12,655 nucleotides of DNA, from contig JAAXHF010000074.1 of assembly GCA_012271025.1 (NCBI GenBank), positions 1-12,655 of the forward strand. Direction: 5' to 3'. Positions 1 through 6,908 of the stretch are shown here, piece by piece. This stretch comes from Deltaproteobacteria bacterium. Its GTDB lineage: Bacteria; Desulfobacterota_B; Binatia; Bin18. Position numbers and translations under genes: made by a program. Position 1 is the stretch's first letter, and every line of letters starts with the position of its first letter. The notes under the pieces are model-generated. The model was not told the origin of the DNA, did not search any database, and saw nothing but the letters and a program-made list of their open reading frames with translations.

Positions 1-63
1 ACCAACGCCACCACCATCATGATCGGCGAGAAAATCGCCGACTACATCCGCACCGGCCGCTAA
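1..63 (+). CDS. GMC family oxidoreductase (choline dehydrogenase-like), C-terminal end only
   Basis: This is the last 20 codons plus TAA of a gene that begins outside the window. The visible tail reads TNATTIMIGEKIADYIRTGR. It closely resembles the end of the GMC oxidoreductase C-terminal domain; I recall choline dehydrogenase BetA ending in NATTIMIGEKIADMIRG. Enzymes of this family use FAD to oxidise alcohols such as choline, and the Asn and following segment lie near the flavin and active site. The substrate cannot be told from this fragment. The gene faces the minus-strand MFS gene and is separated from it by 76 bases that hold a GC-rich palindrome. Family assignment is fairly secure, specific function is not. 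Confidence 0.75.
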   Translation, partial: TNATTIMIGEKIADYIRTGR

Positions 64-91
64 GGCTCCATACCGCCGAAATGGTCAAATC

Positions 92-120
92 GTGGGGGCG
101 GGTTTGAAACCCGCCCCTAC
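92..120. repeat. GC-rich palindromic repeat, copy 1 (convergent gap)
   Basis: The arms 95-105 (GGGGCGGGTTT) and 107-117 (AAACCCGCCCC) are perfect complements around a single G at 106. Outside them, 92-93 and 119-120 also pair, with one mismatch at 94/118. It fills much of the 64-139 gap between the converging GMC and MFS genes, so it could act as a bidirectional transcription stop. There is no T-run, so it is not a textbook intrinsic terminator. A near-identical copy lies at 8685-8712, which makes a dispersed repeat family more likely than a one-off hairpin. Confidence 0.8.
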
Positions 121-139
121 CGTCTGGCCGGCCACGGCC

Positions 140-1495
140 TCAGCGCCAGGCCCGCGCCGCCCGCTGGCCTTCTTCCACGTCAACCCGGGACAGCAGCAGC
201 CCGCCCACGGCAAAAAACGCCACCAAGGCCAGGATCGCCGTCCGACTCGACCCGGTTGCCAGCGTCAGCAGGGCAAAAACCGCCGGCCCGAAAATCCCGG
301 CGAATTTCTCACACACGGCAAAAAAACCGAAGAACTCGGTCGAGCGCTGGCGCGGAATCAAGCTGGCGAACAGCGAACGGCTGAGCGCCTGACAGCCGCC
401 CTGGACCAGGCCGACCAGAATCGCCAGCAGGTAGAAGTGCAGGGCCGTGGACATGAAATAGCCGACCACGCTCACCACCATATACACGCCCAGGGCGACA
501 AAGATACCGGCCTTGGCGCCGATGCGGGCGGCCAGACGGCCAAAGCCGAAGGCGGCCGGGATGCCGATGAACTGCACCAGCAGAACGGCCGAGATCAGGA
601 CGCCCTGCGACAGTCCGATTTCGGTGCCGTAGATGGCCGCCATACGGATAATCGTGCCCACCCCGTCGTTGTAAATGACAAAAGCCAGCAGCAGCAGCCC
701 GGCGTTCTTATACACCCGCAATTCACCGCCCGACTGACGCAGACGACCGATCACCCCGCCCAGCAGCGGGCCGGACTGCGGGCGGACCGAGCGGCCCGGC
801 TCCGCGACCCGGCGCAGCAGGGGCAACGAGAACACCAGCCACCACGCCGCCACGCTGACAAAAGACAGGCGGCTGGCGGCTGCGGCATCGGCCAGGCCGA
901 ACCAGTGCGGAAACTGGATCCAGGCCAGATTGAGGGCCAGCAGCAGGCCGCCGCCCAGATAGCCCAGCGCATAGCCGGCAGTCGAGACCTGATCGATCTC
1001 CTCGGTCCGGGCCAGGTGGGGCAGCAGCGCGTCGTAAAAAACAATGCTGCCCGACACCCCGATATTGGCGATCACAAACAGCACGGCGGCCAGCTGCCAG
1101 TCACCGCTGTAGACCCAGCCCAGGCCTGCGGTGGCGCACACGCCGGCGCCCATGAAGACGGCCAGGAGTCTTTTGCGCAGGGCGGCCATATCGGCCCAGG
1201 CGCCGAGCAGGGGCGCGGCCACCGCAATCAGCACCAGGGCGACGGTGGTCATCGCGGCATAGCGCGCGGTGGCCACACTGGGCGGCACATTGACCGCCGC
1301 CACCGAGCTGAAATAGACCGGAAAGACGGCCGCCACAACGGTGGTGAAAAAAGCCGAATTGGCCCAGTCGTACAGCGCCCAGGCACGCAGCTCGGGCCGC
1401 CCCAGGCCGAACGCGGCCAGCCGGTCATCTCTCACACGCACGGTCGATACGCTCCAAACGACGCGCGAGAACACGCCGCGCGTCGGATTCGACAT
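140..1495 (-). CDS. MFS transporter, UMF1 / Atg22-like family
   Basis: This predicts a 451-residue inner-membrane protein of about 11-12 hydrophobic segments. The N-terminal AWALYDWANSAF (residues 38-49) is the signature of the UMF1 branch of MFS, related to yeast vacuolar effluxer Atg22. The C-terminal EFFGFFAVCEKFAGIFGP, then GSSR, then GGLLLSRVDVEEGQRAA, is also typical. The substrate of bacterial UMF1 proteins is not established; amino-acid or metabolite export is a guess from Atg22. It lies 25 bases downstream of yihY on the same strand and is probably cotranscribed. The start is uncertain: AGGAG touches the ATG at 1495 with zero spacing. An in-frame GTG at 1441 (codon 19) lies 10 bases after a GGAG and would still leave about 19 residues before the signature. 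Family call secure, start not. Confidence 0.88.
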   Translation of the reverse strand: MSNPTRGVFSRVVWSVSTVRVRDDRLAAFGLGRPELRAWALYDWANSAFFTTVVAAVFPVYFSSVAAVNVPPSVATARYAAMTTVALVLIAVAAPLLGAWADMAALRKRLLAVFMGAGVCATAGLGWVYSGDWQLAAVLFVIANIGVSGSIVFYDALLPHLARTEEIDQVSTAGYALGYLGGGLLLALNLAWIQFPHWFGLADAAAASRLSFVSVAAWWLVFSLPLLRRVAEPGRSVRPQSGPLLGGVIGRLRQSGGELRVYKNAGLLLLAFVIYNDGVGTIIRMAAIYGTEIGLSQGVLISAVLLVQFIGIPAAFGFGRLAARIGAKAGIFVALGVYMVVSVVGYFMSTALHFYLLAILVGLVQGGCQALSRSLFASLIPRQRSTEFFGFFAVCEKFAGIFGPAVFALLTLATGSSRTAILALVAFFAVGGLLLSRVDVEEGQRAARAWR

Positions 1496-1520
1496 CTCCT
1501 ACCCATTCCCGATCCGCATA

Positions 1521-2756
1521 TCATGGTCTGCCGGGTGGGTCTGGGGTGGCACACAGGTCGGCCAGGGTGACACCGGCCAGAGCCTGCTCAACGGCCCGAT
1601 CCCGCCGCTGCAAGGCGTCCCCCAGCCGGCCGTTGTCTTGCGCCTCAGGCACATCACCCCGCAGGACAGCCAGGATCTCGACCACGCCAACCCGTTCGGG
1701 CGAGCGTCCCAGCGTCACCCAGGCCGGCTCGCTGGCCCGCAGCAGGATGCCGGTGTGGACAAAGCGCTCCAGGCAGTCTTCCAGACTCGATAGCGGCACC
1801 TGGAGCGAGACGGCCAGCTCGGTCGCCGACCAGGGCGGTTTGCCGTTGAGGGCGCGACGGCCGATGGCGACCAGCATGGCCAACACCAGCTGCTCGCGAG
1901 CCGCATGACTGTCCGGCCGGGCCGAGCCCTTTTTGAAGTAGTCGGTCGGATGCTGGTGGAAGTAGGCCACCTCGGCCCCGATCAGGACGATCAACCAGCC
2001 GACATACAGCCACAGCAGGGACAGGATCAGTACGGCAAAGCTCGAATAAATGGCCGCATAGCGGGCCGAGCCGGCAAAAAAGGCGGCAAACACCACACCG
2101 GCCAGCTGCCACAGCAGACTGGCCGCCCCGCCGCCGACCAGGGCCGAGCGCAGCGACACCCAGGTGTGGGGCATGAAGCGGTACAAAAACGTGAAGGCCA
2201 GCCACAACAGCAGGAAGCGTGTCCCGCGGGTGGCCAGAATCGGTCCGAAAATCTGGATCTCCACGATGCGCTGGACCAGCCAATAGCTCTGGACCGAGGC
2301 GATCAGGGTCAGGCTCATGAAGACCAGCACCGAGCCGATGAGCAACACGCTCAGGTAGCCGCTCAGCCGTCGGCTCCAGCTGCGCGGACGGCGCACCTTC
2401 CAGATCCGATTCAGCGCGCTTTCAATCTCGCCGATCAGGAAAATCACGGTATAGAAGAGGATGACCACCCCGACGACGCCGAGCACGCCGACCTGAATAT
2501 TGTTCACCACCTCAATGACCCGGCGCACGACCTCGACCCCCTCCGGCCCCAGGGGCTCGAAAGCCTGCACCAGAAACGGCTCAATCTGATTCTGGACGCC
2601 AAACGCCTTCAAGACCGCAAAGGTGACCGCCAGCGACGGGATCAGCGCCAGCAGCATGGCGTAGGTCAGGCCCATGGCTTGCAGGTGCAGCAGATCCTCG
2701 CCCAGCCGCCACACCGCGACACTGAAGAAGTGCGCCAACTGAGCCCGGCAACGCAT
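1521..2756 (-). CDS. YihY/BrkB-family membrane protein with C-terminal winged-helix-like region
   Basis: This is a 411-residue integral membrane protein. Family hallmarks are GLTYAMLLALIPSLAV near residues 29-44, IGEIESALNRIWKVRRPRSW (108-127), FMPHTW and GGGAASLLW (194-216), and YSSFAVLILSLLWLYVGW then GAEVAYF (237-266). Six membrane helices are expected. Family members were once called RNase BN; that annotation is obsolete and the function is unknown. Residues about 285-367 form a soluble extension (REQLVLAMLVAIGRRAL, then SATELAVSLQVP, then LERFVHTGIL) that reads like a winged-helix fold, as in long-form YihY proteins. The reading frame stays open to 3308, but that part is antisense to hsp20 and not YihY-like. 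ATG 2756 was chosen; GTG 2777, with AGGG just upstream, is an alternative. It is divergent from hsp20. Confidence 0.88.
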   Translation of the reverse strand: MRCRAQLAHFFSVAVWRLGEDLLHLQAMGLTYAMLLALIPSLAVTFAVLKAFGVQNQIEPFLVQAFEPLGPEGVEVVRRVIEVVNNIQVGVLGVVGVVILFYTVIFLIGEIESALNRIWKVRRPRSWSRRLSGYLSVLLIGSVLVFMSLTLIASVQSYWLVQRIVEIQIFGPILATRGTRFLLLWLAFTFLYRFMPHTWVSLRSALVGGGAASLLWQLAGVVFAAFFAGSARYAAIYSSFAVLILSLLWLYVGWLIVLIGAEVAYFHQHPTDYFKKGSARPDSHAAREQLVLAMLVAIGRRALNGKPPWSATELAVSLQVPLSSLEDCLERFVHTGILLRASEPAWVTLGRSPERVGVVEILAVLRGDVPEAQDNGRLGDALQRRDRAVEQALAGVTLADLCATPDPPGRP

Positions 2757-2820
2757 CACATACGGCGAGATCAACACCCGCCCTATATAGCGGAGCCGGG
2801 CAGGGCTTGCATCCGGACTC

Positions 2821-2855
2821 CGGTCCAGTGTAACTGAACAGGACACCCGGGACCG
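2821..2855. promoter_or_regulatory. Interrupted inverted repeat in the yihY-hsp20 divergent gap
   Basis: CGGTCC (2821-2826) pairs with GGACCG (2850-2855), and inside it GTGT (2828-2831) pairs with ACAC (2843-2846) around an 11-base loop. It lies about 50 bases before the hsp20 ATG and about 65 bases from the yihY start, so it could be an operator or a 5' leader hairpin. It does not match CIRCE (TTAGCACTC-N9-GAGTGCTAA). A poor -35-like TTGCAT at 2807-2812, with TGTAAC at 2829-2834 (16-base spacer), overlaps it. The role is inferred only from position. Confidence 0.3.
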
Positions 2856-2904
2856 ATTCCAGGACGCGGTTTCGGCGGACGAGGGCGCAGACGAGGCATT
2901 GCAC

Positions 2905-3342
2905 ATGGCGCAGCGGCATCCGTGGCAACTTCCGACTCCTTTCCAGGAGGCGACCCGAGAGGTTGATCGACTGTTCGACGAAATGATCCACCGGCGCTGG
3001 GGCAGACGACCGGACCGGCCCCAGGCCTGGGCTCCCCAGCTCGACCTGTATGAGACCAAAACGGCTTTCGTGCTTGAGGCCGATCTGCCTGGCGTCAGCA
3101 AGCAGAGCATCGCCGTCGAGGTCAAAAACGGCGAGCTTGTGCTGCGCGGCATTCGCTCGGTCAGCCATACCGGACGGGGTGAGAACGTCTTCCGCCAGGA
3201 ACGCCACTCGGGCCGGTTCGTGCGTCGCGTCCGCCTGCCCGCCCCGGTCAACCCGGATCGCCTCCGCGCCACGTTTCGCAACGGCGTGCTGCGGGTCAGC
3301 CTGCCCAAAATCCGAACAACCGGGAGACGGCGGCATGTCTAG
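2905..3342 (+). CDS. Hsp20 / alpha-crystallin family small heat-shock protein
   Basis: This predicts 145 residues. It would be an ATP-independent holdase chaperone that binds unfolding proteins in the cytoplasm. The alpha-crystallin domain runs from about residue 45 to 137: QLDLYETKTAFVLEADLPGV (45-64), VKNGELVLRGIR, FVRRVRLP (105-112) and the diagnostic NGVLRVSLPK (126-135). ATG 2905 is preferred because GAGG (2893-2896) stands 8 bases upstream; a TTG two codons earlier is possible. The C-terminus ends TTGRRRHV and has no clear IxI/V motif, which many bacterial Hsp20s use to assemble oligomers. The stop overlaps the Lon-like start by 8 bases (ATGTCTAG), so it heads a coupled operon. No intact heat-shock promoter was recognised. 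Confidence 0.92.
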   Translation: MAQRHPWQLPTPFQEATREVDRLFDEMIHRRWGRRPDRPQAWAPQLDLYETKTAFVLEADLPGVSKQSIAVEVKNGELVLRGIRSVSHTGRGENVFRQERHSGRFVRRVRLPAPVNPDRLRATFRNGVLRVSLPKIRTTGRRRHV

Positions 3343-5839
3343 TCCCGCGTCAGGCCGCTCAGACGAAGCGCCGCCCCTTCCCCTACCGACCGAACTGAGC
3401 GCCGAGGAGCTACGCTTCCAGGTCTCGTTTCCAACGGCTTTTCAGACCACGGCCGAGCTTGAGCCGCCCGACCACGACCTCGTCGGCCAAGAGCGAGCCC
3501 AGGCCGCGCTCGATCTCGGACTCGGCATCGCGGGCAGCGGCTTTCATATTTTTGTCTCTGGCATGGCCGGAGCCCAGAAACTCGATGTGGTCCACGACTG
3601 GGTCGCCCAACAGGCCCGCCACGTCCCAACGCCGGGCGACTGGGTGTACGTGCATAATTTTGCCGACCCGGACGTGCCGCAGGCAATCGGCCTGCCGACC
3701 GGCCACGGCGTCCGGCTCAAGGCGCGCATGGCCCAGCTGGTGAAATCCCTGCGCGAAGAGCTGCCCAAGGCATTCCGCGAGGAAGCCTTTGACCGGGAAA
3801 GGGACGATCTCAAAGAAAAATATCTGGCCCAGGCTCAGGCCCTCAACGCGAGTCTCGAGACCAGGGCCAAAGACAAGGGCTTCCTGCTGCAGATGAGCCC
3901 GCAGGGCATGATCCTGATCCCGGTTGTCAACGGCCAGCCGCTGAAAGGCCCCGAAGAGTTCCAACAGCTGGCCGAGGACCAGCAGGCCGCCATCGAACAC
4001 AAGCGCCGCGAATTGCTGGCCGACCTGGCCGACTTTCCCCGCCAGCAGCGTGACATCATGCGGGCCATGGCCGAGGACATCCGTCAGGTTGAGCAGCGCT
4101 TCTGCGAAAACGTGATCGCCCCGCACCTCGCGGCCATCGGCCAGGAAATCCACAGCCCGGCGGTCGCGGCCTACCTCGAACAGGTCAAGCGGCATACGGT
4201 CGAACACCTCGACGCCTTCAAGGAACCGGCCGACCACGACGGGTCGCCGAGCGTCTCGCCCGCGCCCGGTCAAGCCCCGGTCGGTCAGGAACAGCTGTAC
4301 GAGTACGAGGTGAACATCGTCGTCGATAACGCCCACACCACGGGCGCCCCGGTGCTGACCGAAAACACCCCGACGTATCAGAATCTGTTTGGCAGCATTG
4401 AACGCGTCCTCGACCGGGGCGGACGTCTGGTGACCAACTTCACCCGCATCAAGGCCGGCTCGATGCTGCGCGCCCACGGCGGCTATCTCATCTTTAATCT
4501 GGAAGACGCGCTGACCGAGCCGGCGGTGTGGAAGACCCTCAAACGCACCCTCAAGAGCGGCCGTATCGCGCCCGAAACCTATGAGCCGTTTTCGCTGTTC
4601 AGCGCGGCCGGCCTCCAGCCCCAGCCGGTCGCCGTTCAGCTCAAGCTGATCGTCGTCGGCAGCCCCAGCCTGTATCACAGCCTGTACGCGCTCGATCCCG
4701 AGTTTCAGGACCTGTTCAAGGTCCACGCCGACTTTCGACACACGCTGGAACTCAGCGGCCAGCACGGTCAGCTGTACGGCCAGTGGGTCGGCCGGCTGTG
4801 CCAGCAGGAAAACCTGCCGCACTTTGAGCGGTCCGGGGTCGCACGCCTGGTCGAGTTCGGGGCGCGCCGAGTCGGCGACCGCGAGAAGGTCTCGGCGGCC
4901 TATGCCGAGGTCGCCGACCTGGTTCGTGAGGCCGCCTACTGGGCGGGCAAAGACAAGGCTCGGCTGGTGACCGCCGCGCATGTCGAAACCGCACTCCAGC
5001 AACGGCGCTTTCGGGCCAATCGGATTGAAGAAGAGCTGCGCGAGATGATCACCCGCGGCACAGTCCTGCTCGACAGTCAGGGCAAAAAAGTCGGCCAGAT
5101 CAACGGCTTGGCCGTCCTCGACATCGGCGGGCACAGTTTTGGCCGGCCGTCGCGCATCACGGCCAGCGTCGGCATGGGCCGGGCCGGGATCGTCAACATC
5201 GAGCGCGAGTCGCGCCTGAGCGGGTCGAGCCACGACAAGGGCCTGCTCATTCTGTCCGGCTATTTGCGCAACCGCTTCGGTCAGGACAAACCGCTCGCCC
5301 TGTCGGCCAGCCTGTGTTTCGAGCAGTCCTACTCGGGTGTTGACGGCGACAGCGCCTCGTCGACCGAGCTGTACGCCCTGCTATCGCGGCTGGCCGAGGC
5401 GCCCCTGCGTCAGGACTTGGCCGTCACCGGTTCAGTCAACCAGTGGGGTGAAGTCCAGGCCATTGGCGGGGCGAACGAGAAGATCGAGGGCTTTTTTGAT
5501 GTGTGCAAAGCCCACGGTCTGACCGGCCAACAGGGCGTGCTGATCCCGGCCGCCAACGTGCGCAACCTCATCCTGCGCGCCGATGTGGTGCAGGCGGTCG
5601 AAGACGGCCGGTTCCATATCTACCCGGTCCAGACCATCGATCAGGGTATCGAGCTGCTGAGCGGCCTGCGGGCCGGCTCGGTTGACGAACCAGACACGAT
5701 CAACGGCCGGGTCGGCCGGCGTCTCCGGGAACTGGCCGAGCAGCTCGGGACGTTCGGCGCCCACAAGCAAACAGACGCAGACGGGGCCGGCCACACAGAC
5801 CTGCAAGACGAAGAAAAATCCGGCCGTAACGGAGACTAA
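3335..5839 (+). CDS. Lon-like protease (LonB/LonC type, AAA_32 plus Lon proteolytic domain)
   Basis: This predicts 834 residues, a normal length for the AAA_32-Lon family. ATG 3335 has GGGAG (3322-3326) 8 bases upstream and overlaps the hsp20 stop; the frame upstream of it is antisense-like noise over hsp20. Residues about 20-100 hold the N-terminal module (DHDLVGQERAQAALDLGLGI). The Walker A position reads GMAGAQKL (76-83) in place of GxxGxGK[ST], so the last Gly and the Ser/Thr are lost. The Walker B-like stretch is YLIFNLED (384-391), with Asn where Asp is usual. A Pro/Ser-rich linker sits near 296-320. The C-terminal protease domain keeps Ser673 in GDSASS and Lys716 in GGANEK, 43 residues apart as in E. 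coli Lon (679/722). It should be a Ser-Lys protease for damaged proteins. ATP dependence is doubtful. Known LonC enzymes are ATP-independent. Confidence 0.9.
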   Translation: MSSPASGRSDEAPPLPLPTELSAEELRFQVSFPTAFQTTAELEPPDHDLVGQERAQAALDLGLGIAGSGFHIFVSGMAGAQKLDVVHDWVAQQARHVPTPGDWVYVHNFADPDVPQAIGLPTGHGVRLKARMAQLVKSLREELPKAFREEAFDRERDDLKEKYLAQAQALNASLETRAKDKGFLLQMSPQGMILIPVVNGQPLKGPEEFQQLAEDQQAAIEHKRRELLADLADFPRQQRDIMRAMAEDIRQVEQRFCENVIAPHLAAIGQEIHSPAVAAYLEQVKRHTVEHLDAFKEPADHDGSPSVSPAPGQAPVGQEQLYEYEVNIVVDNAHTTGAPVLTENTPTYQNLFGSIERVLDRGGRLVTNFTRIKAGSMLRAHGGYLIFNLEDALTEPAVWKTLKRTLKSGRIAPETYEPFSLFSAAGLQPQPVAVQLKLIVVGSPSLYHSLYALDPEFQDLFKVHADFRHTLELSGQHGQLYGQWVGRLCQQENLPHFERSGVARLVEFGARRVGDREKVSAAYAEVADLVREAAYWAGKDKARLVTAAHVETALQQRRFRANRIEEELREMITRGTVLLDSQGKKVGQINGLAVLDIGGHSFGRPSRITASVGMGRAGIVNIERESRLSGSSHDKGLLILSGYLRNRFGQDKPLALSASLCFEQSYSGVDGDSASSTELYALLSRLAEAPLRQDLAVTGSVNQWGEVQAIGGANEKIEGFFDVCKAHGLTGQQGVLIPAANVRNLILRADVVQAVEDGRFHIYPVQTIDQGIELLSGLRAGSVDEPDTINGRVGRRLRELAEQLGTFGAHKQTDADGAGHTDLQDEEKSGRNGD

Positions 5840-5842
5840 GCC

Positions 5843-6160
5843 ATGCGTCTCATAGCCAGTCTTCTCAGCCCGCTGATCTTACGGATTGCCCGCCGCCTGC
5901 GCTTTCCGCAGCTGTTCATGCTGACCGCCGGCCTGTTTGTGCTCGACCTGTTGATTCCCGACCTCATTCCGTTTCTCGACGAGTTCGTTCTCGGCCTGGC
6001 CACCCTGCTCTTCGGAGCGTGGACACGGCGCAAAAAGGAGCCCCTGGAAGAGAATCTGGAGGAGGCGCGGGAGGACGAACAGGACGTGATTATCACCGAG
6101 GCGCGGGTTGTCGAGGACGACCGAGCCGCCTCCAAAGACCGTCCCTCTTCAGGCCAATGA
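5843..6160 (+). CDS. Small membrane protein with acidic tail (DUF6116-like)
   Basis: This predicts 105 residues. A basic amphipathic N-terminus (RIARRLRF, 14-21) is followed by two close hydrophobic segments, about 24-42 (LFMLTAGLFVLDLLIPDL) and 46-60 (DEFVLGLATLLFGAW), joined by a Pro/Asp turn. From about 62 there is a strongly charged, mostly acidic tail (KKEPLEENLEEAREDEQD and onward). This hairpin pattern with IPDLIPFLDE resembles proteins annotated DUF6116, though I recall that name with moderate certainty. The function is unknown. GGAG at 5831-5834 is 8 bases before the ATG, which lies 3 bases after the Lon-like stop. Its TGA overlaps the next ATG (ATGA). Position suggests a role beside the protease, perhaps membrane placement, but this is inference. 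Confidence 0.8.
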   Translation: MRLIASLLSPLILRIARRLRFPQLFMLTAGLFVLDLLIPDLIPFLDEFVLGLATLLFGAWTRRKKEPLEENLEEAREDEQDVIITEARVVEDDRAASKDRPSSGQ

Positions 6161-6891
6161 AACCCGACCTTGACGCAGCGCTAGCCGACCTCGTCGCCGC
6201 CAACCGGATTCTGGCCCGGCACGGGATTGTCGACGGCTACGGCCACGTCAGCCTGCGCGCGCCACACAAGCCCGACCACTATCTGCTGTCACGGGCTATC
6301 GCCCCGGAGACGGTCACGACCGACGATATTGTGGAATTCGACCTGGACAGCCAACCAACACACCAGACACCCGAACTCTACCGCGAACGCTTCATCCACG
6401 GCGAAATCTACCGGGTCCGGCCCGAGGTGCGGGCGGTGGTGCACAACCATGCGCCGAGTCTGATTCCGTTCGGCGTGGCCGCCCTGCCGCTGCGACCGGT
6501 GTACCACATGGCGGCTTTTGTCGGTCAGGGCATCCCCATTTTTGAGATCCGTGACACGGCCGGCGAGGCCACAGACCTGCTCATCCGCAGCCCGGCCCTG
6601 GGTCGCGCCCTGGCGACCAGCCTGGGCGACAAGCCCGCCGCCCTGCTGCGCGGCCACGGAGCGACCGTGGTGGCCGACAGCCTGCCCCTGGTGGTGGCCC
6701 GCAGCATCTACCTGGAGTTGAACGCCAGGCTCCAGCTCCAGGCTCTGACGCTGGCCGGCCCTGACGGCGAGGTGCGCTACCTCAGTCCCGACGAGGCTGC
6801 CGCCGCCTCAACCACGCTCGGCGACTACCGGCGTTCCTGGCAGCTGTGGCGGGCGACAGCCCTGGCCAACCTCTCGACCAAACACTCCTAA
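6157..6891 (+). CDS. Class II aldolase/adducin family protein (decarboxylase-like subgroup)
   Basis: This predicts 244 residues, usual for the family, which contains zinc-dependent aldolases, epimerases and decarboxylases. Visible metal ligands are His96 and His98 in VVHNHAPS and His167 in LLRGHGAT. Glu83 in HGEIYR is in the place of the catalytic acid. GYGHVSLRAP (28-36), LLSRAIAPETVTTDDIVEFD (43-62) and PALLRGHG-like spacing are typical of the subgroup often annotated as HCOMODA or aromatic-acid decarboxylase rather than of fuculose aldolase. The substrate is not deducible. The start ATG 6157 overlaps the previous TGA by 4 bases and has only a weak CAGG upstream, so translation is probably coupled. 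The frame stays open upstream to 6019, but that part covers the small membrane gene in another frame. It converges on the ThDP gene with a 17-base gap. Confidence 0.88.
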   Translation: MKPDLDAALADLVAANRILARHGIVDGYGHVSLRAPHKPDHYLLSRAIAPETVTTDDIVEFDLDSQPTHQTPELYRERFIHGEIYRVRPEVRAVVHNHAPSLIPFGVAALPLRPVYHMAAFVGQGIPIFEIRDTAGEATDLLIRSPALGRALATSLGDKPAALLRGHGATVVADSLPLVVARSIYLELNARLQLQALTLAGPDGEVRYLSPDEAAAASTTLGDYRRSWQLWRATALANLSTKHS

Positions 6892-6908
6892 GCGGCCCCA
6901 CCCCGTCC

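Noticed and set aside
92..1570. Long plus-strand open frame of 492 codons
   Set aside because: It is antisense to the well-recognised MFS gene, its protein is rich in Gln/His/Arg/Gly with no recognisable domain, and it begins inside the palindrome. It is a GC-rich shadow frame.
2860..2904. RNA thermometer (ROSE-like) over the hsp20 ribosome site
   Set aside because: I found no convincing pairing of the GAGG site with an upstream pyrimidine stretch; folding software would be needed.
2757..3308. N-terminal extension of the YihY frame over hsp20
   Set aside because: The extra residues do not resemble YihY and are antisense to a clear Hsp20. The family start fits 2756 or 2777.
3410..5233. 607-codon minus-strand frame opposite the Lon-like gene
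   Set aside because: It is a shadow of codon bias; the plus-strand protein has clear catalytic motifs and a ribosome site.
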